DNA of 64,000 bases from JBHFEI01 sp041928815 (GTDB lineage Bacteria; Pseudomonadota; Alphaproteobacteria; Rhizobiales; Rhizobiaceae): the NCBI RefSeq assembly GCF_041928815.1, contig NZ_JBHFEI010000016.1:11136-75135 (forward strand). The letters run 5' to 3'. Below are positions 7,683 to 15,431 of this stretch, one piece after another. A program made the translations under genes and the position numbers. A model generated the notes under the pieces. That model searched no databases, was not told the origin of the DNA, and saw nothing but the letters and a program-made list of their open reading frames with translations. The stretch's first letter is position 1. Each line of letters opens with the position of its first letter.

Positions 7683-10109
7683 ATGAAATTCACTCTCTCC
7701 TGGCTGAAGGACCATCTGGACACCGAAGCCTCGCTCGACGCGATCTGCGAGCGGCTGACCGCGATCGGCCTCGAGGTCGAGGATGTCGATGCCAAGGCGG
7801 CGCTGAAACCCTTCGTCATCGCCCGCGTCGTCTCGGCCGAGCAGCACCCGAACGCCGACAAGCTGCGCGTGCTGATGGTCGATACCGGGGCAGGCGCTCC
7901 GGTCCAGGTGGTCTGCGGCGCGCCGAATGCGCGCGCCGGCCTTGTCGGCGCCTTCGCCGCGCCCGGTGCCTACGTCCCCGGCATCGACGTGACGCTCGCC
8001 GTCGGCACCATCCGCGGCGTCGAGAGCCGCGGCATGATGTGCTCGGAAAAAGAATTGCAGATGTCCGACAATCATGACGGCATCATCGACCTGCCGGCGG
8101 ACGCGCCGGTGGGCGAGAGCTTCGCCGCCTATGCCGGCCTCGACGATCCCGTCATCGAGATCAACCTGACGCCGAACCGGCCGGACTGCACCAGCATCCA
8201 CGGCATCGCCCGCGATCTTGCCGCCTCCGGCCTCGGCACGCTCAAGGTTCCGCCCGCGCCTGTCTTCGCAGAGGAGGGCGAGACGCCGGTCAAGGTCGTG
8301 CTCGATCTCGGCGGGGATGCCCATCTCTGCCCGGGCTTCGCGCTGCGCCTCGTGCGTGGCGTGACGAACGGCCCGTCGCCGAAGTGGATGCAGCAGCGCC
8401 TGCTCGCCATCGGGCTTCGCCCGATCAACGCGCTGGTGGACATCACCAACTACATGACCTTCGACCAGGGCCGGCCGCTGCATGTCTTCGATGCCGCCAA
8501 GGTCAGGGGCAACCTCAAGGTGCGCCGCGCCGCCGAGGGTGAGACCGTGCTGGCGCTCGATACGCGCGAATACCGGCTCTCGCCGGCGAATGTCGTGATC
8601 GCCGACGACAACGGCGTCGAATCGATCGGCGGCATCATGGGCGGCGAGCATTCGGGTTGCGACGAAAACACGGTCGACGTCCTGATCGAATCGGCGCTGT
8701 GGGACCCGATGAACATCGCCCGCAGCGGCCGCGCGCTCGGCATCATCACCGATGCGCGCTACCGCTTCGAGCGCGGCGTCGACCAGCAATATATGCTGCC
8801 CGGCCTTCACCGCGCGACGGAACTGGTGCTTCAACTCTGCGGCGGCACGGCGGCTAAGGCTGAGATTGTCGGTTACAAGGGCTACGACGCGCCGGTGATC
8901 GACTTCCCCCTCTCGGAGGTGAAGCGCCTGACGGGCATCGAGATCGACGCCGCCGATGCGACCGCGATCCTGACCCGCCTCGGCTTCAAGGTCGGCGGCG
9001 AAGGCGCGCGCGTCTCCGTTTCCGTTCCGTCCTGGCGCCCGGACGTCGCCGGCAAGGCGGATCTGGTCGAGGAGGTGATGCGCATCCACGGCGTCGACAA
9101 GATCAAGGCCGCGCCCCTGCCCGGATTCGGCGCGGTCAACGGCCGGATCCTGACGACGCTGCAGATCCGCACCCGGCTGGCCAAACGGGCGCTCGCCGCG
9201 CGCGGCATGCTGGAGGCGGTGACCTGGTCCTTCATCCCGAAGGCGCATGCCGAGATCTTCGGTGGCGGCCAGCCGTCGCTGTCGCTGGTCAACCCGATCG
9301 CCGCCGACATGTCGGACATGCGCCCGTCGCTGCTGCCGGGGCTGCTTGCGGCCGCCCAGCGCAATGCCGACAAGGGGTTTGGCGACGTCGCCCTCTTCGA
9401 GGTCTCCGGCACCTATCAGAACGACACGCCGGCCGGCCAGCGCCGCGTCGCCGGCGGTGTCCGCCGCGGCACGGCGACGCTTGCCGGCAGCGGCCGCCTA
9501 TGGTCGAACGCGGCAAAGGGCGGTGGCAAGCCGGTCGACGTCTTCGACGCCAAGGCGGATGCGATCGCCGTGCTCGAAGCCTGCGGCGTGCCGATGGGGA
9601 ATGTCCAGTTCGAGGCCGGCGGCCCGGCCTGGTATCATCCCGGCCGCTCCGGCACGATCCGGCTCGGTCCCAAGGTCGTGCTCGGCGCCTTCGGCGAATT
9701 CCACCCGAAGACGCTGGAAGCGCTCGACGTCTCCGGTGCGCTCGCCGGCTTCGAGATCTATGTCGATGCCATCCCCGAGCCGAAGAAGAAGGCGAGCCGC
9801 ACCAAGCCGCCGCTCGATCTCTCGCCCTTCCAGGCGGTGAAGCGCGACTTCGCCTTCGTCGTCGGCCGCGCGGTCGAAGCGGGCGCCATCGTCAAGGCGG
9901 CGGCAAGCGCCGACCGCAAGCTCGTCACGAACGTCACCGTCTTCGACGTGTTCGAAGGCGCGTCGCTCGGCGAGGAGAGGAAGTCGGTCGCCGTCGAGGT
10001 GACGATCCAGCCGGTCGAGCGCACGCTGACCGACGAGGATTTCGAGGTTTTGACGGGCAAGATCGTCGCCAACGTGGCGAAGTCGACCGGTGGGGTGTTG
10101 CGGGGATAG
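7683..10109 (+). CDS. pheT: phenylalanine-tRNA ligase beta subunit
   Basis: 808 residues, normal length. It begins MKFTLSWLKDHLDTEASLDAI. It carries the tRNA-binding domain (NADKLRVLMVDTG...VVCGAPNAR), B3/B4 editing region (LTPNRPDC, GLRPINALVDITNY), the B5 domain, and a C-terminal anticodon-binding ferredoxin-like domain ending in the TDEDFEVLTGKIVANV helix. It starts 3 bases after the exonuclease stop, so pheS, the exonuclease and pheT form one operon. Confidence 0.97.
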   Translation: MKFTLSWLKDHLDTEASLDAICERLTAIGLEVEDVDAKAALKPFVIARVVSAEQHPNADKLRVLMVDTGAGAPVQVVCGAPNARAGLVGAFAAPGAYVPGIDVTLAVGTIRGVESRGMMCSEKELQMSDNHDGIIDLPADAPVGESFAAYAGLDDPVIEINLTPNRPDCTSIHGIARDLAASGLGTLKVPPAPVFAEEGETPVKVVLDLGGDAHLCPGFALRLVRGVTNGPSPKWMQQRLLAIGLRPINALVDITNYMTFDQGRPLHVFDAAKVRGNLKVRRAAEGETVLALDTREYRLSPANVVIADDNGVESIGGIMGGEHSGCDENTVDVLIESALWDPMNIARSGRALGIITDARYRFERGVDQQYMLPGLHRATELVLQLCGGTAAKAEIVGYKGYDAPVIDFPLSEVKRLTGIEIDAADATAILTRLGFKVGGEGARVSVSVPSWRPDVAGKADLVEEVMRIHGVDKIKAAPLPGFGAVNGRILTTLQIRTRLAKRALAARGMLEAVTWSFIPKAHAEIFGGGQPSLSLVNPIAADMSDMRPSLLPGLLAAAQRNADKGFGDVALFEVSGTYQNDTPAGQRRVAGGVRRGTATLAGSGRLWSNAAKGGGKPVDVFDAKADAIAVLEACGVPMGNVQFEAGGPAWYHPGRSGTIRLGPKVVLGAFGEFHPKTLEALDVSGALAGFEIYVDAIPEPKKKASRTKPPLDLSPFQAVKRDFAFVVGRAVEAGAIVKAAASADRKLVTNVTVFDVFEGASLGEERKSVAVEVTIQPVERTLTDEDFEVLTGKIVANVAKSTGGVLRG

Positions 10110-10116
10110 AACAAAG

Positions 10117-10148
10117 GGCGCCGCACGCTGGACCCTGCGTGCGGCGCC
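10117..10148. terminator. GC-rich hairpin between pheT and a convergent lipoprotein gene
   Basis: GGCGCCGCACGC (10117-10128) is perfectly complementary to GCGTGCGGCGCC (10137-10148), a 12-bp stem with an 8-base loop between two converging genes. There is no T-tract, so it may act as a bidirectional block. Confidence 0.65.
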
Positions 10149-10156
10149 GCCTCATC

Positions 10157-10504
10157 CTATCTTCCCTGGAGCACGCGGATAGCGTTGGGCGTCGGCGATC
10201 CGCGCCATATGCGGACCACATCCCCATAGGTCAGCCGCTTGCTGGCGATCGCGCCGGTCATGCGCTGGCAAAACGTGTTCCGAGCTCTTTCCGGTGAAAC
10301 ATTCATCAGCTTGGCCATCATGGGCCTGTTTTTCGGCCAAGTGCTCCAGTTTTCCGTCATGCACTGCCGCACAGCCTCCCGCCTCAAGCCGGGGCTGCCC
10401 TCCAGTGCCGTCTGGAACGCCTCGTACTGGGGCTCCGTCATGGCGGTGCAGCCGGTCAGTATCAGGCCCAGCAATGCCGTGACGACGAGATGTCGGCTTC
10501 TCAT
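10157..10504 (-). CDS. small lipoprotein, function unknown
   Basis: 115 residues with a signal peptide and lipobox LTGC, so lipid attachment at Cys19 is expected. The remainder has conserved-looking spacing (ENWSTWPKNRPMMAK, RNTFCQRMTGAI), and similar proteins occur in other rhizobia as hypothetical lipoproteins. ATG 10504 follows AAAGGAGAG. Function not recognised. Confidence 0.7.
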   Translation of the reverse strand: MRSRHLVVTALLGLILTGCTAMTEPQYEAFQTALEGSPGLRREAVRQCMTENWSTWPKNRPMMAKLMNVSPERARNTFCQRMTGAIASKRLTYGDVVRIWRGSPTPNAIRVLQGR

Positions 10505-10510
10505 GCTCTC

Positions 10511-10632
10511 TCCTTTTGTTTTGCCGCATTGTCCGACTCCAACGCGCTTCCGCTTCGCTGGAAATGCTCTATCTTTCTGTTTTAACGCGTTGTCCGGACC
10601 TCAAGTCCGATTTGGATCCGACCGGAAATGCC
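10511..10632. repeat. two imperfect tandem copies of a ~60-bp intergenic repeat
   Basis: Two copies of a motif of the form TTTTGTTTTGCCGCATTGTCC ... GGAAATGCTCTATC and TGTTTTAACGCGTTGTCCGG ... GGAAATGCCCTGCG follow each other. Motifs of this kind (TGTTTT-ACGC...TTGTCC/TTCCGG...GGAAATGC) are scattered between rhizobial genes. No coding or promoter role is apparent. Confidence 0.45.
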
Positions 10633-10702
10633 CTGCGTTTTTAGCCCCTGCATCTGATGGATTGGATCGATGATGAAACGATCTGGCTCGGTTGTCCATT
10701 GT

Positions 10703-11195
10703 TTATAGATGAATTTTCAAAGGGTCAGGCCCCTCAGCGTCTCGAGCTTTGCCCGAAATTATCAGCGTCGATGATGTGGGCAATATGCTTTCCCATTGTG
10801 CATGATCGTCGTCGTGGAAGCGCTTCACGATGGCGCCGCTGATCGTCCGTGTCATTCGCGCGACCTTTCCGTTGCTCCAGGGGTACGTCACCTTTGTAAG
10901 CCGGTTGTCGATGTTGTTCTCGTTGCCGAAGCCGGTCGAAGGTATGGTGAGAAGGATAGTGAGGCCGCTGCTGATTGATGAACTCTATACTGTTGTTCGT
11001 CAGAGTCGTGTGGATGATGGAAGGCACGGCCACGACGATATTGCGCAGGAATTGGGCGGCATTCATTTTCCCGGCCTTGGCATGGAGTTCAACGAAGGCA
11101 ATGTGAGACGTTGCAACCCTATCGCAGATGTAAGTTCCGTTTGGACGACGATCACGCCATGCGCGGAGTACTTGTTCCATGCCCAACACAGCCAA
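10703..11195 (-). pseudogene. IS481-family transposase remnant
   Basis: The minus strand keeps HIAFVELHAKAGKM, NAAQFLRNIVVAVP and INQQRPHY in one frame and YPWSNGKVARMTRTI with VKRFHDDDH in another, the core order of IS481 DDE transposases. The usual LTDNG is LTNNS and the usual NGQVERMNR has lost its Glu (NGKVARMTR), so two catalytic acids are gone. A frameshift lies near 10890. The N-terminal part is not recognisable. Confidence 0.7.
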
Positions 11196-11239
11196 CGACG
11201 GGAGCGTCGCCGCAAAGACAGCCAGCCGCTCGTAGACGA

Positions 11240-11488
11240 TATGTCGAGCGAGCCCTGCGAGGCTATGCCCTTGGCAGGAAGTGTTGGCTCTTCGCTGGCG
11301 CGGAGCGCGGCGCTGACCGTGCCGCCTTCATGGCGACGCTGATCATGACAACAGAGACCTGCGGCGTCGATCCGCAGGCGCGGCTCGCCGACGTCCTTGC
11401 CCGTATTAGAGACACCCCAATGATCAGGCTCGAGCAACTGCTCCCCTGGAATTTTTCGTCGCCCACCATCGACGCTCAAGCGGCATGA
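11240..11488 (+). pseudogene. IS66-family TnpC C-terminal remnant
   Basis: The plus strand reads VERALRGYALGRKCWLFAGAE, then GVDPQARLADVLARI and RLEQLLPWNF before a stop. This is the C-terminal signature of IS66 transposase (ALGRKAWLFAGSDRGGERA ... LPWNW). Everything upstream of this segment is missing. Confidence 0.7.
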
Positions 11489-11496
11489 CATGCGCT

Positions 11497-11673
11497 CTTT
11501 ACCGTACCCTTACCAACATCTGGCAGTTCATGCGGGACAACGGACTGTCAAAACGCATCGTCAAGGACGACGACGATACCGCCACCCATCGCTGCGACGC
11601 CTAGAACAAGCTCACCGGCCAGCCAGAAAAAATCATACCAGTCGGACATCGCCAACGGGCACATCAGCCATGA
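11497..11673 (+). pseudogene. IS630-family transposase C-terminal remnant
   Basis: The frame reads NIWQFMRDNGLSKRIVKDD, then after an internal TAG, NKLTGQPEKIIPVGHRQRAH. This matches the usual IS630 end (VWQFMRDNWLSNRIF ... AWNKLIDQPWKIMSIG). One in-frame stop and truncation show it is dead. Confidence 0.55.
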
Positions 11674-11721
11674 TCAGCGCTTCTTGGCATTATGACACTC
11701 GTGAGGCGGATCATACGTTGA

Positions 11722-11820
11722 TCATGACTCTCCGGAAGGTCCTGGGACGCCGAACATGATCTCAATTTGGTTGCGTCGTTCGTCGTGGCGCTTGTCGTAT
11801 TCGGCGGTCTTGGACCAGAG
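11722..11820 (-). pseudogene. IS5-family transposase fragment
   Basis: The minus strand reads KTAEYDKRHDERRNQIEIMFG before diverging to a stop. This resembles the YDKRxYRRRNRIExMFGRLKDW block of IS5/IS427 transposases. Only about 30 codons remain. Confidence 0.45.
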
Positions 11821-12021
11821 ACCATTGCGGCTGAAGATGATGACGCCGCTCAGACCATAGCAGGTGCTTTTAAGACAGAGGGCTTAAGACGGGAAATTTC
11901 CCGTCTTAAGTTCAAAATTGCTGATCAATGGCTGTGTACGCCCACTTGCATCGGAAGCATCGATCCAAATGATCGGCTCCAACAAATCACAGGAAAAATT
12001 CGCATGTTTATGATTTTTTCT
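11821..12021. other. intergenic stretch with no recognised gene
   Basis: Contains a 14-base inverted repeat, GACGGGAAATTTCC / GGAAATTTCCCGTC-like (around 11888-11908), and AT-rich sequence. It is the spacer between the insertion-sequence remnants and the SIMPL-domain gene. No ORF is supported. Confidence 0.3.
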
Positions 12022-12756
12022 TCAATTTTGCTTTATAGAAAATGTAATTTCAACGGAAACACTATAACCATTCTCGCCAGCGGCAACAGGTATTCCTTCT
12101 GCAGCACTGTCCTTCGCCATCATTCGCATCGACATCGGCTGCGCTTGAAGGTTTCGCTCGGAGATCTCGATGATGCGCCCGAGCGACACACCCGCCGCCT
12201 CTGTCAATACCTTGGCCTTGGCCATCGCATTCGCGACAGCTTCTTTGCGGGCGGCAGTGATTGCCTCATCCGGCGTGTCATTTGAAAAATTGATGTTCCC
12301 GCCCTGGTTTACACCCAGCGTGACCGCGCGGTCGAGAATGCCGCCAAGCTTGGACAGATCGCGCACGCGAATGCTGAGACCGTTGGTAACCTGGTATCCG
12401 TAAAGTTCAGGTGGGCGATTGCCGCCGTCGGAATTGTCGGGATAGCGATACTGCGGCGCAATCGAAAACCCCGCGGTCTGCAGGTCTCGATCCGCGATAT
12501 TCTCGTTCTCGCGCAAGGCCTTCAGGACGTCTGCCATCGCCTTGTTGTTCGCATCAAGGGCACCCCTCGCCGTCGGGGCATCCTTCACCACGGCGAGCGT
12601 AATGAAAGCCATATCGGGGGCCAGCGACGATTCACCCTCACCTGACACCGTGATCGTGGCCTCCCGACGCTCTCCTTCGGCTGCCTGGCCGGTGGCCGTC
12701 GAAGCAAGCAGCGTTGCGACAAAAAGAAAGGCGATTCGGCGGTGATGAAAATGCAT
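12022..12756 (-). CDS. periplasmic SIMPL-domain (DUF541) protein
   Basis: 244 residues from ATG 12756 with a signal peptide (RRIAFLFVATLLASTATGQA). The SIMPL features are ITVSGEGESSLAPDMAFITLAVV, GYQVTNGLSIRVRDLSKLG and the AVANAMAKAKVLTEAAGV helix. Members are periplasmic or outer-membrane associated and linked to oxidative or envelope stress, but no enzymatic function is established. The open frame extends 29 codons upstream; the later ATG is chosen because it starts the signal peptide. Confidence 0.85.
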   Translation of the reverse strand: MHFHHRRIAFLFVATLLASTATGQAAEGERREATITVSGEGESSLAPDMAFITLAVVKDAPTARGALDANNKAMADVLKALRENENIADRDLQTAGFSIAPQYRYPDNSDGGNRPPELYGYQVTNGLSIRVRDLSKLGGILDRAVTLGVNQGGNINFSNDTPDEAITAARKEAVANAMAKAKVLTEAAGVSLGRIIEISERNLQAQPMSMRMMAKDSAAEGIPVAAGENGYSVSVEITFSIKQN

Positions 12757-12914
12757 GTCGTTTCTCCGGTGGCTCATTCCTTGTAGAAAGAGTTGCCGCC
12801 TGATTGTGTGAGGATTACGGCGGATCCCTTGTCGTACTGACACATCTCATGTAAATCGGGAACGCGTAGCGCTCGATCGACACTTGGTTCAAGGTTGATG
12901 GGTTAATCTCGGAG

Positions 12915-12990
12915 GGGCCTGTAGCTCAATGGTTAGAGCCGGCGGCTCATAACCGCTTGGTTGGGGGTTCGAGTCCCTCCGGGCCCACCA
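12915..12990 (+). tRNA. tRNA-Ile2 (CAU anticodon)
   Basis: A full cloverleaf can be drawn: acceptor GGGCCTG/CGGGCCC, D-arm GCTC/GAGC, anticodon stem GGCGG/CCGCT around loop CTCATAA, T-arm GGGGG/CCCTC with GTTCGAG, and encoded CCA. The CTCATAA loop and following CGCTTGG match bacterial tRNA-Ile2, whose C34 is changed to lysidine by TilS. Elongator Met tRNA has a different acceptor stem. Reading the minus strand through its 3' half gives VGPEGLEPPTKRL, the familiar tail of integrases that use this tRNA as attachment site. Confidence 0.93.
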
Positions 12991-13045
12991 TTTCCGTCTT
13001 CGGACGTTGTTTTTCCATTGCTTTTTCCTCGATTTGTCTCACCGG
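12991..13045 (-). pseudogene. candidate C-terminal end of the tRNA-Ile2 integrase, cut off by the prophage
   Basis: Between the tRNA and the proposed phage end, the minus strand is open as VRQIEEKAMEKQRPKTEM and runs into the tRNA as VGPEGLEPPTKRL followed by a stop. If the phage is removed and one copy of the proposed target duplication kept, this frame joins the integrase frame at 59.27 kb without a stop. The short length makes this suggestive only. Confidence 0.4.
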
Positions 13046-13066
13046 TGTAGCCGGACGCGAATTTCC

Positions 13067-13098
13067 GGAATTTTGACAGCTAAATCTGGAATTTTGAG
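13067..13098 (+). repeat. candidate transposase-binding repeats at the phage right end
   Basis: Two direct copies, GGAATTTTGACA (13067-13078) and GGAATTTTGAGA (13088-13099), lie 21 bases apart and start 21 bases inside the proposed end. Mu-type ends carry several such sites for MuA. Confidence 0.45.
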
Positions 13099-13116
13099 AA
13101 TTCCGGAGATGGTGTC

Positions 13117-13149
13117 AAAGGGGCCTCAAAGTCTCTTTGAACCCCCTTT
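13117..13149 (-). terminator. hairpin after the last phage gene
   Basis: AAAGGGG (13117-13123) pairs with CCCCTTT (13143-13149), and inside it TCAAAG pairs with CTTTGA around a 3-base loop. It lies just beyond the stop of the last leftward phage gene and before the end repeats. Confidence 0.5.
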
Positions 13150-13154
13150 GCACA

Positions 13155-13415
13155 TCAGTCCTTAAACTGAGGAAGAACCTCTCCCGGATAGCTGTCCGAG
13201 GGACGAGGATTGGTCCAGGGTGGTGGCTCACCCGTTATCGCAACAATCGCAATACGGATCTGCTCCGTCAAAACCCCGAAAGCCCTGTATTGATCGCTCG
13301 ACGTATCCAGATTGGCCACATGTGAAATGCAGGCAGTATGGAAATCCGTCGCTTTTGCCAGCCAGTGGCTCGCCTCAAGCCCACTCAGCTGACGTCGTCT
13401 TTGGTGCCGTCTCAT
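13155..13415 (-). CDS. small phage protein at the right end, unknown
   Basis: 86 residues from ATG 13415, chosen because GGAGA lies 5 bases upstream; an earlier ATG at 13457 lacks this. It begins with a basic run (MRRHQRRRQLSG) and has no recognised domain. It is last in the methyltransferase module, so a role in DNA modification or host takeover is possible but unsupported. Confidence 0.5.
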   Translation of the reverse strand: MRRHQRRRQLSGLEASHWLAKATDFHTACISHVANLDTSSDQYRAFGVLTEQIRIAIVAITGEPPPWTNPRPSDSYPGEVLPQFKD

Positions 13416-13481
13416 GGCGTCTCCTTTATGAGAAGAATCGCCGCATGTCGTGGACATGATCGACCTCGTCAGCCTGCTGCG

Positions 13482-14387
13482 TCAACACGTCATCAAAGCA
13501 TTCTTGAGAGTGCGCCACGCATACGCAGCAACCAAGCTGACCACTCCGTTACCGGCTGCCTCGCATCGGTCCATCCGATCGGCCATCCCATCATCCAGTC
13601 CGAAAAGCTCGGGTTGGAGGTCAGGTCTCCGGGCGAGGATCTCGGCCCAACAGTCAAACTGATGTGGAGAGGGCGGATATAAGGGAAGCTGAAGGCCGCC
13701 GTCGGTCGCGCTCCGCACGCGGTCATCAGCAGATAGTTCAACGTCCAGATCCGCGCAACCCGTCCAAGTCCCGCTTGGCTCCCGACCTTGTCGGGGTCGT
13801 AGCTGACCCTCCATCCCTTGCCTGACAGCATCAGGTCGACCTGATTGCCGGCCTGTGATTTCGTCGGCGTGGGCCACAATGAAGAGCCGTCGCCGAATGT
13901 GGCTTGCGCCGGTTTCGAGCGCCGAGAACAGGCCTGCTTTGACCGCAAAGCCCATGCCGCGAAGGTCTGCGATGACGCTGGCGGCTCCCAGGGACAGGTG
14001 TCCCTCGACATTTTCGAAGAAGCACCATTCGGGGTCGAGCTCCCTGATGATCCGCCGGATATGGGGCCAGAGATGCCGGGGATCGTCCTCGCCTCGTCGC
14101 AGGCCGGAGAAGGAGAACGGCTGGCACGGATATCCTCCAGTGAGGAGATGAACCTTGCCACGCCAAGGGCGGCCGTCGAAGGTCGTAACATCGTCCCAGA
14201 CAGGCGCGTGATCCAGGGCCTTGTCCTCCATCCTCGCCACGAGGGTGACCGCGGGGAAGACCTCCCGCTCGACGAAACAGACAGTGCGATATCCGGGTTC
14301 TGCGATATGGAGGCCGAGCTCCAGGCCTCCAACGCCGGCGCAGAGGGCAATACCTCGGAGATCACTTGAGGGGGAATGTAGAGCCAC
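13482..14387 (-). CDS. phage DNA (cytosine-5) methyltransferase
   Basis: 301 residues with the ordered C5-methyltransferase motifs: I GIALCAGVGGLELGL (residues 12-26), IV GGYPCQPFS with catalytic Cys88, VI FFENVEGH, VIII ETGASHIRRRLF, and X EAAGNGVVSLVAAYAW. It transfers a methyl group from SAM to C5 of cytosine in a target sequence that cannot be predicted. No restriction enzyme gene is adjacent, so it is a solitary modification enzyme, likely protecting phage DNA from host restriction. It starts with GTG and overlaps the 3' end of the Com-like gene by 26 bases, the arrangement of com and mom in phage Mu. Confidence 0.88.
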   Translation of the reverse strand: MALHSPSSDLRGIALCAGVGGLELGLHIAEPGYRTVCFVEREVFPAVTLVARMEDKALDHAPVWDDVTTFDGRPWRGKVHLLTGGYPCQPFSFSGLRRGEDDPRHLWPHIRRIIRELDPEWCFFENVEGHLSLGAASVIADLRGMGFAVKAGLFSALETGASHIRRRLFIVAHADEITGRQSGRPDAVRQGMEGQLRPRQGREPSGTWTGCADLDVELSADDRVRSATDGGLQLPLYPPSPHQFDCWAEILARRPDLQPELFGLDDGMADRMDRCEAAGNGVVSLVAAYAWRTLKNALMTC

Positions 14388-14553
14388 ACAGATGTTTCCT
14401 TGGCCGCTCTCGGCGGTCGGGTACGGGCTCTGCGGGCCTCAGGTGATTGACGGTGCCGCACCGGCGACACTTGATTTCGATAGCGTTGGCGATGGCTCCC
14501 TGTCCAGCCCGGAAAAGCAGGGCCGAACAGGAGCCGCAACGAATATCCTGCAT
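14362..14553 (-). CDS. com: Com-like zinc-finger translational regulator
   Basis: 63 residues. Cys6/Cys9 and Cys28/Cys31 form two CxxC pairs (MQDIRCGSCSALLF ... EIKCRRCGTVNHLRP), the pattern of Mu Com, a zinc-binding protein that binds the mom mRNA and opens its hidden start site. Here the overlapping downstream gene is a C5 methyltransferase instead of mom. By analogy Com should gate translation of the methyltransferase. The first half matches the family strongly; the last 25 residues are basic and variable. Confidence 0.8.
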   Translation of the reverse strand: MQDIRCGSCSALLFRAGQGAIANAIEIKCRRCGTVNHLRPAEPVPDRRERPRKHLCGSTFPLK

Positions 14554-14573
14554 GTCAAAAAGCTCACGACTCA

Positions 14574-14614
14574 GTCACACGGTAATTGTCCGGCTCTGCC
14601 GGATCAGGTGTGAC
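14574..14614. promoter_or_regulatory. nested inverted repeat upstream of com
   Basis: GTCACAC (14574-14580) pairs with GTGTGAC (14608-14614), and inside it TCCGGC (14589-14594) pairs with GCCGGA (14598-14603). It sits 20 bases before the com start. It may be an operator, an mRNA control structure, or part of the end of the tail operon. Confidence 0.45.
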
Positions 14615-14669
14615 AGTTATCGTTTTCGGCTGTCGGACGGGTCGTGGCGGCCAAACTACTGCCCGTCCT

Positions 14670-14689
14670 CGGTGCGCGTGAGCGCACCG
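14670..14689 (-). terminator. hairpin after the tail-fibre operon
   Basis: CGGTGCGC and GCGCACCG form a perfect 8-bp stem with loop GTGA, 12 bases beyond the stop of the last fibre-cassette gene. No U-tract is present. Confidence 0.45.
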
Positions 14690-14700
14690 GCACCTGCTGC

Positions 14701-15423
14701 TTAGATCGTGATCCCATCGAGCGCCGCGACGGCCTGGGCCCGGGCGTAGACCTGCGTCAGCTCATTGTCATTAAGGGCGACCGTGTGGATGCCCGCGCAG
14801 TTGATATCGCAGTTGCCGGCAAAGGTGCTGGCGTAGCCGGAGCCGATGCGGATGGTGCGCGTGTTGGTCAGGTCGCGGGCATACGGCATCGCCATCGTGC
14901 CGACGGTGCCGGCGGTCCAGTCCCTGACGGTGACGAGGTCGGCAGCGTCGTCGACGACTACCGAGTAGAACGACCAGTTGTTCGGGGACGTGTTTGCCGT
15001 TGCGGTCACGAACGACAGTGCACCGGAGTTGTTCGTGCCGGCCGATCCTCCGATGGTGGTGGCGTTGTTGGGGTAGAGCGACACGCCGGCGGAGCCGAGC
15101 GCCGAGGCGGCGTAGTTGCCGAGGAAAATGGGCCTGGTCGTGCCAGTCGAGGAGCCGACGCCACGGGCGACACAGTAGAACGTCATGCTGGCCGTCTCGG
15201 CCGCCACGGTGTCGAGATAGGTCGTCTGCGATTTGAGAGAGGCGAAACCTGCGCCGAACGTCGGCGTGCCGGCGAGCTGTGCCGCCGGCTGTCCCTTGAC
15301 GAGGTTGCGCAGCAGGACGCCGGAGCCCCCTCGAAAGAAATTGAAGTAGCGTGCGCCGCGCGGGGCCGGGCTGCGGAAATCCGCGCTGAAGGAGAATTCT
15401 CCGTAGGTTGTAACCCGTGTCAT
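14701..15423 (-). CDS. fibre-associated LamG-like phage protein (copy 2)
   Basis: 240 residues, paralogous to the 240-residue product at 19933-20655. Shared landmarks are ARYFNFF/LEFFNLF, RNLV, GTPTFGAG/GSPTYGSG, CVARGVG/CRGVGV, TRPIFLGNY/TRPIFMGDY, IGSGYASTFAGNCD/IGAGYSASFGGTCD and a final GITI/GIVI. The alternating beta pattern suggests a concanavalin-like jelly roll. It directly follows the large fibre gene and is probably a virion or receptor-binding accessory. Start ATG 15423. Confidence 0.7.
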   Translation of the reverse strand: MTRVTTYGEFSFSADFRSPAPRGARYFNFFRGGSGVLLRNLVKGQPAAQLAGTPTFGAGFASLKSQTTYLDTVAAETASMTFYCVARGVGSSTGTTRPIFLGNYAASALGSAGVSLYPNNATTIGGSAGTNNSGALSFVTATANTSPNNWSFYSVVVDDAADLVTVRDWTAGTVGTMAMPYARDLTNTRTIRIGSGYASTFAGNCDINCAGIHTVALNDNELTQVYARAQAVAALDGITI

Positions 15424-15431
15424 GACGTGTC

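Noticed and set aside
12915..12990. tRNA-Met from CAU anticodon
   Set aside because: Acceptor stem and the CTCATAA/CGCTTGG region match tRNA-Ile2 rather than elongator or initiator Met.
13482..14539. Restriction-modification system
   Set aside because: No restriction enzyme gene is adjacent. The methyltransferase overlaps a Com-like regulator and lies at the phage end.
13493..14539. 348-codon frame overlapping the methyltransferase
   Set aside because: It is the other minus frame, Ser/Pro/Arg-rich with no methyltransferase motifs; the motifs are in the 13482-14387 frame.
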